The translations under genes and the position numbers were made by a program. Positions 16,781 to 24,569 of a stretch of DNA of 64,000 bases are shown here, piece after piece. The first letter of the stretch is position 1, and each line of letters begins with the position of its first letter. The notes under the pieces were generated by a model. The model did no database searches. It saw only the letters and a list, made by a program, of their open reading frames with translations, and was not told the DNA's origin. Source of the DNA: Armatimonadota bacterium (lineage in GTDB: Bacteria > Armatimonadota > Fimbriimonadia > Fimbriimonadales > Fimbriimonadaceae); assembly GCA_018268375.1 (NCBI GenBank), contig JAFDWS010000001.1, positions 710,627-774,626 on the forward strand, in the 5' to 3' direction.

Positions 16781-17571
16781 GAACCTCGCCCAAGAAGATG
16801 ACCGCACCCGGGATCCGGGCAATGAAGGCCAGGGGCGAGAAGGTCGTCTGCCTGACCGCTTACGATTACACCAGCGCGTTGATCGTCGAAGAGGCGGGGG
16901 CAGACCTCGTATTAGTCGGCGATAGCCTCGGCACCGTCATCATGGGTGAACCGACGACGACCAAAGTGGACATGGAGGCCATGCTTCACCATGTCCGTGC
17001 GGCCCGAAAAGGTGTCCAACGAGCGCTCTTGGTGGCAGATCTGCCCCTGGGATCGTACGGCGGCTCCGTTGAACAAGCCCTCGAGAACTCGGTGCAGCTC
17101 GTGCGCGCCGGTTCCGAAGCGGTGAAGCTCGAAGGCCTCTACCTTGACGAGATCCGGGCCATCACGATGGCCGGTATACCAGTCATGGGGCACATTGGGA
17201 TGACGCCGCAGTCGGTGAACGTCTTTGGTGGCCACAAGGTCCAAGGAAAGAAAGATGCGGCCCGTGCCCTCGTGGCCGCAGGAAAGGCCCTAGAGGAGGC
17301 CGGGGTCTTCTCTATGGTCCTCGAACTGGTGACGGCTGAGGCGGCAGCCCTTGTCACCGAAGGTGTCGGCGTCCCCACCATCGGCATTGGTGCGGGCGCC
17401 CATTGCGATGGGCAGGTCCAGGTCTTTCATGACGTTGTTGGACTCTGGCCGGCCGAATTCAAGCACGCCAAGCGCTACGCCCAGGGAAAGGCCAGCTTTA
17501 TACGTGGCCTGAAGCGGTACGTGAGCGAGGTGAGGACGGGACAGTTTCCCGGGCCGGAGAACAGTTTTTGA
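16777..17571 (+). CDS. panB: 3-methyl-2-oxobutanoate hydroxymethyltransferase
   Basis: PanB transfers a hydroxymethyl group from 5,10-methylene-tetrahydrofolate to 2-oxoisovalerate to form ketopantoate, the first committed step of pantothenate synthesis. It is 264 residues, the usual length. Motifs are MVYG-equivalent LVLVGDSLGTVIMGEPTTTK, the DLPLGSYG segment, and PVMGHIGMTPQSVNVFGG with ligands for the metal and substrate. The C-terminus IGIGAGAHCDGQVQVFHD is the family signature. It overlaps both bcp and panC by 4 bases. Confidence 0.97.
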   Translation: MRTSPKKMTAPGIRAMKARGEKVVCLTAYDYTSALIVEEAGADLVLVGDSLGTVIMGEPTTTKVDMEAMLHHVRAARKGVQRALLVADLPLGSYGGSVEQALENSVQLVRAGSEAVKLEGLYLDEIRAITMAGIPVMGHIGMTPQSVNVFGGHKVQGKKDAARALVAAGKALEEAGVFSMVLELVTAEAAALVTEGVGVPTIGIGAGAHCDGQVQVFHDVVGLWPAEFKHAKRYAQGKASFIRGLKRYVSEVRTGQFPGPENSF

Positions 17572-18389
17572 GGGTCTGCGGGACGATCGCCGAAGTCCGG
17601 GCTGTCCTCGCGGGTGAGCCGGAGGTCGGCTTCGTCCCGACGATGGGAGCGCTCCACGCCGGGCACGTGGCCCTGGTCCAGAAATGCCGTGAAGAGTGCA
17701 AAAAAACGGCGGTCTCCATCTTCGTTAATCCCACGCAGTTCGCGCCGGGAGAAGATTTGGACAAGTATCCGAGGCGAACGGAAAGCGACCTCGAGCTCTG
17801 CGAGAGTAACGGAGCGGACGTCGTCTTCCTTCCAACGGTCGACGAAATGTATCGTGGCTCGTTGACGACCGTCCACGTCACTGGCCCGTCTGAACTGTGG
17901 GAGGGCGCGGAGCGGCCGGGGCATTTTGATGGGGTCGCCACGGTCGTCCTCAAGCTCTTTCACATCGTGCAGCCTGTGCGGGCCTACTTCGGCCTCAAAG
18001 ACCTTCAGCAGTGTGCAGTTCTCCGCCAGATGGTGAAAGACTTGGATCTCGCGATTGGCCTGAGGTTTGTCGAAACGGTCAGGGATGAGTTCGGCCTGGC
18101 CCTATCGAGTAGGAACGACTACCTTTCCTCAAGCGTAAGATTGGAGGCTTCAAACTTACACCGATGCCTTCAGGCATGTCGAGAAGCGCTCTTAAGACAA
18201 CCTAACAATGTTAAATCAATTATTCAAGAGGGCAGATCAACTCTGGTCCATCAAGGCTTTGGGGTGAGTTATCTTGCACTTGTTGACCCGGTCTCAATGC
18301 AGGAAGAGGCTCCCGCAAGGACTGGATTGAGGCTCATTGTGGCGGCACGGTTTCATGGAGTTCGCCTGATAGACAATATTGCCTTATAA
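17568..18389 (+). CDS. panC: Pantothenate synthetase
   Basis: PanC joins pantoate and beta-alanine with ATP to form pantothenate. The TTG at 17568 overlaps the panB stop by 4 bases. The nucleotidyltransferase motifs are intact: PTMGALHAGHVAL (HIGH-type), VSIFVNPTQFAPGED, FGLKDLQQ and ALSSRNDYLS. The 273-residue length is normal. The last third (from about 18120) has visibly lower GC and different codon use than the first, possibly a local mutational feature. No panD is in the window, so beta-alanine must come from elsewhere. Confidence 0.96.
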   Translation: MRVCGTIAEVRAVLAGEPEVGFVPTMGALHAGHVALVQKCREECKKTAVSIFVNPTQFAPGEDLDKYPRRTESDLELCESNGADVVFLPTVDEMYRGSLTTVHVTGPSELWEGAERPGHFDGVATVVLKLFHIVQPVRAYFGLKDLQQCAVLRQMVKDLDLAIGLRFVETVRDEFGLALSSRNDYLSSSVRLEASNLHRCLQACREALLRQPNNVKSIIQEGRSTLVHQGFGVSYLALVDPVSMQEEAPARTGLRLIVAARFHGVRLIDNIAL

Positions 18390-18430
18390 ACGGAACGGGC
18401 ACTAGCAATCGACTACTTTACGTCGTCATA

Positions 18431-18889
18431 ATGAGTGTTGTCTTTCGGTTTGCGAAAGCATACACGCAGGAGCCCGACCTAATGGCCAAATCACTTCAAA
18501 AGGTGAAATCATCACTCAAACTTCGTACGCAGGCGCGGAACGGAGCCTTGACCCTTCGTCTTGGCGTCAAGAAATATGTCCTCCCCTTCGAAGTTCGAAT
18601 GATCAGTTCGAATGAATACATCTTTGTGCACATTCCTCCAAGTGCAGAGATCATGAAACTTGAGAAAGACGGCCTTAAGGTCGTGACCGACATGGCATCA
18701 GCCGACGAGGCAGTCAAAAGCTTCAGAAGGAGCCGCAAGCGCTCGGGTGGCCGCAGTCCCCGCCAAGTGGAGATGCCGGCTGAGGTAGCAGCCGCGCTGA
18801 GCAAGATTCCGTCCGGCTATAAGTTGGCCTACGGTGCGGATGGTTCGCCCCGCCTGGTCAAGACGCGGCGCCGTCGCAGCAAAAAATAA
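18431..18889 (+). CDS. Basic hypothetical protein
   Basis: The 152 residues have no recognised domain. The N-terminal two thirds look globular (LKLRTQARNGALTLRLGVKK, VRMISSNEYIFVHIPPSAEI). The C-terminus is highly basic, with RRSRKRSGGRSPR near residue 98 and RRRRSKK at the end, which could contact nucleic acid. A second in-frame ATG at 18482 (MAKSLQKVKSS) is an alternative start. It follows panC by 41 bases and precedes a clear terminator. The function is unknown. Confidence 0.65.
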   Translation: MSVVFRFAKAYTQEPDLMAKSLQKVKSSLKLRTQARNGALTLRLGVKKYVLPFEVRMISSNEYIFVHIPPSAEIMKLEKDGLKVVTDMASADEAVKSFRRSRKRSGGRSPRQVEMPAEVAAALSKIPSGYKLAYGADGSPRLVKTRRRRSKK

Positions 18890-18909
18890 CTCTTCCCCTC
18901 GCAAGATTG

Positions 18910-18940
18910 ACGCCGCCTGGTCCTTCGGATCGGGCGGCGT
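18910..18940 (+). terminator. Intrinsic terminator after the basic protein gene
   Basis: A stem of about 14 bp with two wobble pairs (outer part ACGCCGCC/GGCGGCGT) closes on a TTC loop and is followed by TTGACTTT. It lies 20 bases past the stop codon at 18889 and before tRNA-Thr, separating the pan operon from the tRNA. Confidence 0.75.
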
Positions 18941-18966
18941 TTGACTTTGCGGTAGATTGGGGGCCT

Positions 18967-19041
18967 GCCGCGTTAGCTCAGTGGTAGAGCAGCTGTTTTG
19001 TAAACAGCAGGTCGTCAGTTCGAATCTGTCACGCGGCTCCA
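18967..19041 (+). tRNA. tRNA-Thr (anticodon TGT)
   Basis: The acceptor arms GCCGCGT and ACGCGGC pair perfectly. The D-arm (GCTCAGTGGTAGAGC), anticodon stem GCTGT/ACAGC with loop TTTGTAA, and T-arm with TTCGAAT are all intact. The anticodon TGT reads ACA (Thr), with neighbours T33 and A37. The discriminator is T and the CCA end is encoded. The last 13 bases overlap the 3' end of the MFS gene on the other strand. Confidence 0.96.
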
Positions 19042-20300
19042 GCCACTTCCACCAACAGTGGCTCTTCGATTTTCGACCGTTGCGACCATCCCCACGCCGC
19101 CGCTAAGAGCAGCAAGCCGCCGCCCGTCCACAGGGCGATGGGAATTCCCCGCCACTCCGAGATGATCCCGAACGCGAAGACTCCCGCGGGGGCCAAGCCT
19201 GAGATTGCCCACATGTGCATGGAGATGACCCGGCCCCTTAAATTGGGGGGCGAGGTGAGCTGGAACAGTGTGTTCGTCGTGTTGAACTGTATGATCGTCG
19301 AGGCACCTGTCAATGCGAAAAGGCCATAGGCGATACCCGGCGACTTTGTGAAGCCCAAGAGGACGATGCCAATGGCCATTGCGGTCATGCTCGATCTGAC
19401 AAGGAACGCCTTGATTGGCCGCGCGCTCAAAACGGCCAGGGTCACGATCCCAATAAAGGCCCCTATTCCAACAAAACTAGAGGCAATGCCGAGGCCCTGC
19501 TGATCAAGACCCAGTTGCTCCTTCGCGATGGCGGCCATGAGCGAGAGGTAGAAGCTGCCCAACACCGAGGTCGCTGACTCGAGGATGAACAGGGTCCTCA
19601 GGGACGGATGTTGCATCGTGTAGCGGACTCCTTCCGCAATCAAGTCCCGAATGGGCTCGACCCTGGCGACCAGCGGACGGAGGTCCGCTCGAATGACGAG
19701 GGCGGCAATGGCCAGCGCGAAGAAGCTGATCCCATTGGCCACGAAGCAATGGGCGGACCCGAACTTGGCCGCGATGATTCCACCCAATGCGGGCCCGACC
19801 ACGCGCGCGAGATTGAAGGTCGCCGCCTGCGCAGGAATGGCGACGGAAAGATCCTGCTCGTCTACGACCGTCCGGACGATCGACTGTCTCGTTGGAACTT
19901 CGACGCAGGTGACGAAACCGGAGACTGCGGCGACGACCAAGAACTGCCAGTACTGCAGGCGCCCGGTAAAGGACGCCCAGCCCAGCATCAACGGCCCGAT
20001 CGCACTGACGATCATGCAAACGACCAGTGTTTTGCGCTTGTCGAACATGTCGGAGACCACTCCGAGGATCGGACCGAACACGGAGATAGGAAGCATCAAT
20101 GCGAACGTGACCATCGCAAGCTTCGCGCTATCGTGGGTCAGGTCGAAGACGAGATAGCCCTGGGCCACGTTCTGAACCATCGAACCGGTGAAGGAAAGAA
20201 AGGCACCAAGCCAAAGGAGGCGGAAATCTCGGTGGCGGAAGGCCCTCAAAGCTGGGATCGCGAACGTCGGGGACGTCCCTTCACCAGCGCCAGGTGCCAT
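19029..20300 (-). CDS. MFS transporter, probable exporter (MFS_3/EntS-like)
   Basis: A 423-residue major-facilitator protein with about 12 transmembrane helices. The N-terminus (FRHRDFRLLWLGAFLSFTGS) and the loop 2-3 segment (VVSDMFDKRKTLVVC) resemble the enterobactin-exporter-like MFS_3 family. PTRQSIVRTVVDEQDLSVAI and LRGRVISMHMWAISGL are conserved family stretches. The substrate is unknown. Starts at 20324 and 20300 are both open. Its stop codon falls inside the tRNA-Thr gene. It diverges from the GT4 gene across about 58 bases. Confidence 0.87.
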   Translation of the reverse strand: MAPGAGEGTSPTFAIPALRAFRHRDFRLLWLGAFLSFTGSMVQNVAQGYLVFDLTHDSAKLAMVTFALMLPISVFGPILGVVSDMFDKRKTLVVCMIVSAIGPLMLGWASFTGRLQYWQFLVVAAVSGFVTCVEVPTRQSIVRTVVDEQDLSVAIPAQAATFNLARVVGPALGGIIAAKFGSAHCFVANGISFFALAIAALVIRADLRPLVARVEPIRDLIAEGVRYTMQHPSLRTLFILESATSVLGSFYLSLMAAIAKEQLGLDQQGLGIASSFVGIGAFIGIVTLAVLSARPIKAFLVRSSMTAMAIGIVLLGFTKSPGIAYGLFALTGASTIIQFNTTNTLFQLTSPPNLRGRVISMHMWAISGLAPAGVFAFGIISEWRGIPIALWTGGGLLLLAAAWGWSQRSKIEEPLLVEVAGAA

Positions 20301-20358
20301 CGTTCCAGTATGACCAGACTGCATACGGCCCGCTGGTACACTCGTGCCGACCCGATCG

Positions 20359-21453
20359 ATGCCGAGACCGCTCAGAGTCCTGCAAGTTGTTTCCAGCTCA
20401 GCCACCTCCGGCGCCGAACACCACACGGTCGTCCTTGCTCGCATGCTCGCCCGGCACGGCCACTTCGTCGAGGTCGTTTGCCCGCCGATCCCGTGGATGC
20501 TGGAGTCTCTACGAGACGCGGGCATCACAACACACCCCCTCGATATGCGTAAAGCCATGGGCCTGTCCGCCCAGCGCGAGCTGTTCGCTGTCGTTCGAGG
20601 AGGGAGATTCGACGTCATCCACACGCACCTTAGTCGCGCCACATACCTCGGTGCTGTCGTGGGTGCCGCCCTCCGAGTCCCCGTCATCAGCTCTGTACAT
20701 GTTGAGACAAAAGAACCTATATATAAGTGGATGGCCCGGGGCCGAAATCGGCTCGTAGCGGTCAGCAATTACATCCATGGGGTGCTCAAGGGCCAAGGCG
20801 CCCGAGCGGACGCAATCGACGTCGTCTACAACGGCACCGACTTCGGCGACATCCATGTCGAGACAGAAGAGGAGGTCCATGCAGAGTTCGGAATCCCCTT
20901 GGAGAGGAAGCTCGTCGGGCTCGTAGGCCGTGTAGCACCGGAGAAAGGGCACCAAGTCGCCCTTCGCGCGCTTCCTGCCGTCCTCGAACGCGATCCAAAT
21001 CTTCAACTCTTGTTCATCGGCAGAACCGACGGCGACTTCCACGACCAACTTCGTGAGGAAGCCCAGGTCCTAGGGGTGGGAGACCACCTGACCTTCACCG
21101 GCAACAGAAACGATATTCCTCGACTCTTCGACGCGATGGTGTTCTCCATCCTTCCGAGCGTCATGGAGTCATTCGGGCTGGCGGTCATCGAGTGCATGGC
21201 CAGGGGCCGCCCCGTGGTGGCCTCCAATGTCGGGGCGTTGACAGAGCTAGTCATCCACGAGGAGACGGGGCTGCTGGTCGAACCGACGCCGGCGTCGCTC
21301 GCGGCGGCGATGCACTTCCTTCTGGCCAACCCGGACATGTGCCTGAACATGGGCCGGAACGCGCGGATCGTGATCCAGGAGAAGTTCACGGTCGCGCAGA
21401 TGGTGGAGCGGCTCGAAGCCGTGTATTACAAAACAGCGGGGGTCTGCGGTTGA
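20359..21453 (+). CDS. Glycosyltransferase family 4 protein
   Basis: This 364-residue cytoplasmic GT-B enzyme is expected to use a nucleotide-sugar donor with retention. MPRPLRVLQVVSSSATSGAE is the N-terminal fold. VGLVGRVAPEKGHQVALRAL begins the donor domain, and PSVMESFGLAVIECMARGRP contains the E-x7-E pair that binds the donor nucleotide. A GTG at 20344 is an alternative start. Its TGA overlaps the TTG start of the next gene. The acceptor is unknown, and lipid or cell-surface glycan is likely. Confidence 0.9.
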   Translation: MPRPLRVLQVVSSSATSGAEHHTVVLARMLARHGHFVEVVCPPIPWMLESLRDAGITTHPLDMRKAMGLSAQRELFAVVRGGRFDVIHTHLSRATYLGAVVGAALRVPVISSVHVETKEPIYKWMARGRNRLVAVSNYIHGVLKGQGARADAIDVVYNGTDFGDIHVETEEEVHAEFGIPLERKLVGLVGRVAPEKGHQVALRALPAVLERDPNLQLLFIGRTDGDFHDQLREEAQVLGVGDHLTFTGNRNDIPRLFDAMVFSILPSVMESFGLAVIECMARGRPVVASNVGALTELVIHEETGLLVEPTPASLAAAMHFLLANPDMCLNMGRNARIVIQEKFTVAQMVERLEAVYYKTAGVCG

Positions 21454-21857
21454 GGTTGCTGCTTTGCAAGCTCTGTGAATACGGGACTCAGCAACAGAAC
21501 GGTCGCCACAGCATGGTCGGGATCTTCGACAACATCGTAGCGCCGAGCTTCCCCATCGACCATCCCGCCTTCTTCATCTGTCTGCAGTTCGAATTCGAAG
21601 CGGCGGAGTCCGGCGATCCGATGGATGTCCTCGTAAAGCTCGTGGACGACGACGCTCGCGCCCTGCTGGACTTCACGGCGAGCGGCGAAGTGCCGCGGGA
21701 TGTGAGCGGTGGGCCGACGCGGCTATTCATGCAGTTCCAGATCCCTGGTTTGCGGCTCGAAAAGCCCGGTGACTATCAGCTCGAAGTGGTTTATAACGGA
21801 CGCCACATTGGCGAAGAGCGCCTGCCCGTGATTCTTGCCCAGGTTCCGGGCAACTAA
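21450..21857 (+). CDS. Hypothetical protein, DUF6941-like
   Basis: The TTG at 21450 overlaps the GT4 stop and gives 135 residues beginning MRLLLCKLCEYGTQQQNGRH. This start keeps the family-like pattern of a short strand, a Gly-rich turn, then MVGIFDNIVAPSFPIDHPAF. The rest is a probable beta sandwich ending LEVVYNGRHIGEERLPVIL. An ATG at 21513 would remove the first strand. The function is unknown. It may be co-translated with the GT4 gene. It converges with the DUF1385 gene and overlaps it by 4 bases. Confidence 0.68.
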   Translation: MRLLLCKLCEYGTQQQNGRHSMVGIFDNIVAPSFPIDHPAFFICLQFEFEAAESGDPMDVLVKLVDDDARALLDFTASGEVPRDVSGGPTRLFMQFQIPGLRLEKPGDYQLEVVYNGRHIGEERLPVILAQVPGN

Positions 21858-22909
21858 GCGGACACGGCTTCGACGTCTTGCCAGTCGTCGCTTTGCGTGA
21901 GCGTCCCTTCCTTCTCTGCCTTGAGAACCGCCTTAAGGGAAGCGATCGCCACTTCGATATGCTTGGCAGCAGGTTCGGCCGTCGTGATCAACTGGGTCGC
22001 CAAGCCGGGGGCAAGCAGGAACTTCACCCAGCGCTGATCCTTCGCTTTGCCTGCGGCCCGAATGATCTCATACGCGATTCCGGCAAGGATCGGCAAAACC
22101 ACAAGATTGATCGGCAAGCGACTCAACGCAAGTAGCCACGCCGGGGAATTGGCAGGAGCAATCAGATCCCGTGGGATGGCCGGCACGATGATAAAGGCGA
22201 GGATGGTGATGATGATCAGGAAGTTGGTGCCGCAGCGCGGATGCAACCGGGTCTGGGCCATACAGTGGTCGACCGTCAAGCTCTCGTGCGCCTCGATGGT
22301 GTTGATCGCCTTGTGCTCGGCCCCGTGATAGCGGAAGACCTCCATCATCGATGGAAAGCGACTCACCAGGGCAAGAAAGCCGATGAAAAGCACGACCTTG
22401 ATGACCTCGGCCAAGTAGTTCGTCCCGGTCAAGTGAATGTTGACGTCCGGCGAATTGCTGACACGCCTCACGATCGCCTCCGCGACCCACTCCGGCACCT
22501 GGCGAAAGATAAAGAACTGGAGGACGAGGCCACCAACGACGGAGAGCACGATCAAGGCGTTCTCCAATGACTTGTTGCGCGGAGCGGCCGCTTTAGCTGA
22601 AGTCGGTGCGCCGAGGTTCGGATCGAGCTGAACTTCCGACGCCCAGTTCATCGCCTTGTAGCCGAGAGCCATCGTGTCGAGCAATGCAAGTGTGCCGCGA
22701 AGGAACGGCTTCTTCAGCCATCGCTGTTTTCCCACCCAGGTCTGAGTGAGAGGGTCGGTCTTGACCACGATCTTGCCGTTCGGAGCCCGACACGCCACTG
22801 CATAGTGGTGGGGAGAGCGCATCATGACCCCTTCGACGACGGCGAGCCCGCCAAAGGTCAAGTACTCGGACTTCGTCGGGTCGGTGGCTTGATTGCCGGG
22901 CTCGGACAT
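21854..22909 (-). CDS. DUF1385 (YqhQ-like) membrane protein
   Basis: This 351-residue protein has the DUF1385 features: GGLAVVEGVMMRSPHHYAVA near residue 20, KPFLRGTLALLDTMALGYKA, and the strongly conserved FRYHGAEHKAINTIEA and RLHPRCGTNFLIIITI segments with invariant His and Cys, plus four or five transmembrane helices. The family is widespread and its biochemical role is unknown. The His/Glu/Cys cluster suggests a metal-dependent activity at the membrane. The start at 22909 (MSEPGNQATD) is preferred over 22978. Confidence 0.9.
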   Translation of the reverse strand: MSEPGNQATDPTKSEYLTFGGLAVVEGVMMRSPHHYAVACRAPNGKIVVKTDPLTQTWVGKQRWLKKPFLRGTLALLDTMALGYKAMNWASEVQLDPNLGAPTSAKAAAPRNKSLENALIVLSVVGGLVLQFFIFRQVPEWVAEAIVRRVSNSPDVNIHLTGTNYLAEVIKVVLFIGFLALVSRFPSMMEVFRYHGAEHKAINTIEAHESLTVDHCMAQTRLHPRCGTNFLIIITILAFIIVPAIPRDLIAPANSPAWLLALSRLPINLVVLPILAGIAYEIIRAAGKAKDQRWVKFLLAPGLATQLITTAEPAAKHIEVAIASLKAVLKAEKEGTLTQSDDWQDVEAVSA

Positions 22910-23040
22910 GGACGGCGAGTTTACCAGCCCAGTTTCGATGCTGGTTTCAGTCCTGTTTCGGGCCCAAAGATAGAACAAAACGGGCCCAATGAGTGTCCAT
23001 ACTCATGTCGCCCCCAAAATGGGCGAAGAGCGAGAACCCT

Positions 23041-23238
23041 ATGGGAAAACCTGACAGGTTGGAGCTCACCGAGGACGAAGCTTACGCACTGTTGTCGCTC
23101 TGTATGACGAGCGATCTCCAGTTGGACGCTCAGTCCGAGGTCGCATTGCGGAAACTGGCCGAATTCTGTAAGTCGCACAAACGTGCGGAGAGCAATCATT
23201 CCCGGCCAGCCATCGGTGGGCTTTGTGAGGCGGGCTAG
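23041..23238 (+). CDS. Small hypothetical protein
   Basis: The ATG at 23041 gives 65 residues. The first 45 look like a compact helical unit (DRLELTEDEAYALLSLCMTS, EVALRKLAEFC). The C-terminal 20 residues are probably unstructured. Upstream in-frame ATGs at 22993 and 23005 are weaker. An intrinsic terminator overlaps the stop codon, which supports a real, short transcription unit. The function is unknown. Confidence 0.6.
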   Translation: MGKPDRLELTEDEAYALLSLCMTSDLQLDAQSEVALRKLAEFCKSHKRAESNHSRPAIGGLCEAG

Positions 23239-23257
23239 TCCCGCCTCCAACCGTTTT
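23227..23257 (+). terminator. Intrinsic terminator overlapping a stop codon
   Basis: The 8-bp stem GAGGCGGG/CCCGCCTC has a 5-base loop (CTAGT) that contains the TAG stop of the small gene. A TTTTT run follows at 23253-23257. Confidence 0.75.
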
Positions 23258-23289
23258 TGAACCTGACGCTCGCAGGGTAGAGTCCACCC

Positions 23290-24390
23290 GTGCCCACTGT
23301 CGGTGACGTCCTTGCAGCGGTCGAAGACCTCGCTCCCCCACGCTACGCCTTCGAGTTTGACCGTGTTGGCCTCCAAGTCGGAGACGCGCTCGCTGGGGCG
23401 AACGGGGTCGTGACGACCCTCGACTGCACGAACGACGCCCTTGCATACGCCGAAACGAAGGGCGCCAACGTTGTCGTCGCTCACCATCCCGTCATTTGGG
23501 ATCCTCTCCCCCGGCTTGACTTAGCCGACGCTCGGGCTCGCCTTGCTTCCACTGCACTGACGAAGGGGATCGCCGTTATTGCCGCACATACGAACTGGGA
23601 CGCCGCCCCCGGAGGCATCAATGACACCCTGGCCTCGGTGATCGGACTCGCCGACGTCCGGCCCTTCGGCTCGAGTTCGGACAGGGCCGCATTCAAGCTT
23701 GTCGCGTTCGTTCCCTCTGAAAACGCAGAAGCGATGATCGAGGCGCTCAGCAAGGCTGGATGTGGGCGCATTGGTCTCTACGAGAGGTGCGCGTTCATGA
23801 GCACTGGCCAGGGCACCTTCCGCGGTCTAGAGGGGAGCGACCCCCGGATCGGGGTGCCAGGCCGCGTTGAAACGGTCGAGGAGAAGCGACTGGAAATGAT
23901 CGTGCCCAAGGAGTCTCTGTCCAAGGCCATCGGCGCACTGAAGGCGGCACACCCCTATGAGGAGCCGGCTTTCGACGTCGTCCCCCTTCAAGGCGGCAAT
24001 GGCTACCCCATCGGCCGGATCGGCAGCCTGCCCGAGCCTCTTTCTTTGGATCGCTTCGCGGCCCAGGCTCAGCAGTCACTCGGCGGTCCTTGCTTGGTCT
24101 GGCGCTCGCCGAAGGACCAAGTACAGGTGGTCGCGGTGGTCGGCGGTGCTGCCGATGACGAGTGGAAGGCTGCGGCCGCCGAAGGCGCCGATGTGTTCCT
24201 TACGGGCGAGGTGAGGCACCACAACAGCATTGAGGCACCCAGGGAGGGCTTAGCCATGGCCGCTGGAGGGCACTTTGCGACCGAGAACCCTGGTATGCGC
24301 GCGCTGAGCGAGGCCCTGCGCCTGAGGCTGCCAGGATTGGCCTGCTGTCACTTCGAACCTGGAGCAGGCATAAGCGGAAGACCACTATAG
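23290..24390 (+). CDS. Nif3-like dinuclear metal centre protein
   Basis: The 366-residue protein starts at GTG 23290 (MPTVGDVLAAVEDLAPPRYA). Metal ligands are visible in VVVAHHPVIWDPL (paired His), AAHTNWDAAPGGIND, and a C-terminal HFATENPGM. An inserted PII-like domain (residues about 125-235, ending AHPYEEPAFDVVPLQ) is typical of the longer YqfO form. The family forms toroidal hexamers. A GTP-cyclohydrolase label in databases is not well supported, and the cellular role is unclear. Confidence 0.93.
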   Translation: MPTVGDVLAAVEDLAPPRYAFEFDRVGLQVGDALAGANGVVTTLDCTNDALAYAETKGANVVVAHHPVIWDPLPRLDLADARARLASTALTKGIAVIAAHTNWDAAPGGINDTLASVIGLADVRPFGSSSDRAAFKLVAFVPSENAEAMIEALSKAGCGRIGLYERCAFMSTGQGTFRGLEGSDPRIGVPGRVETVEEKRLEMIVPKESLSKAIGALKAAHPYEEPAFDVVPLQGGNGYPIGRIGSLPEPLSLDRFAAQAQQSLGGPCLVWRSPKDQVQVVAVVGGAADDEWKAAAAEGADVFLTGEVRHHNSIEAPREGLAMAAGGHFATENPGMRALSEALRLRLPGLACCHFEPGAGISGRPL

Positions 24391-24403
24391 CGTTTGCGAA
24401 GGA

Positions 24404-24479
24404 TGGTAGCCCGGACGGGACTCGAACCCGCGATTTCCTCCTTGAAAGGGAGGCGTCCTAACCGCTAGACCACCGGGCC
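24404..24479 (-). tRNA. tRNA-Glu (anticodon TTC)
   Basis: Read on the minus strand, the acceptor arms GGCCCGG and CCGGGCT pair with one G-T at the first position. The anticodon stem CCTCC/GGAGG closes a CTTTCAA loop with anticodon TTC. The T-arm contains TTCGAGT, and CCA is encoded. The D-arm GGTCTAGCGGTTAGGAC is characteristic of bacterial tRNA-Glu. Confidence 0.95.
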
Positions 24480-24517
24480 AAGAAGCGGTTCAGTGTGGCC
24501 GATACCCCGAAACGAAA

Positions 24518-24554
24518 ACAAGCCTCTACGGCCTTGCGGCCCGTAGAGGCTTGT
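24518..24554 (-). terminator. Intrinsic terminator after the NlpC/P60 gene
   Basis: Perfect 14-bp arms (ACAAGCCTCTACGG and its complement) enclose a 9-base loop 16 bases past the hydrolase stop. On the minus strand the stem runs into TTTCGTTTCGG. The same hairpin also separates this operon from tRNA-Glu. Confidence 0.82.
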
Positions 24555-24569
24555 CTCTGTTTGGGCCCT

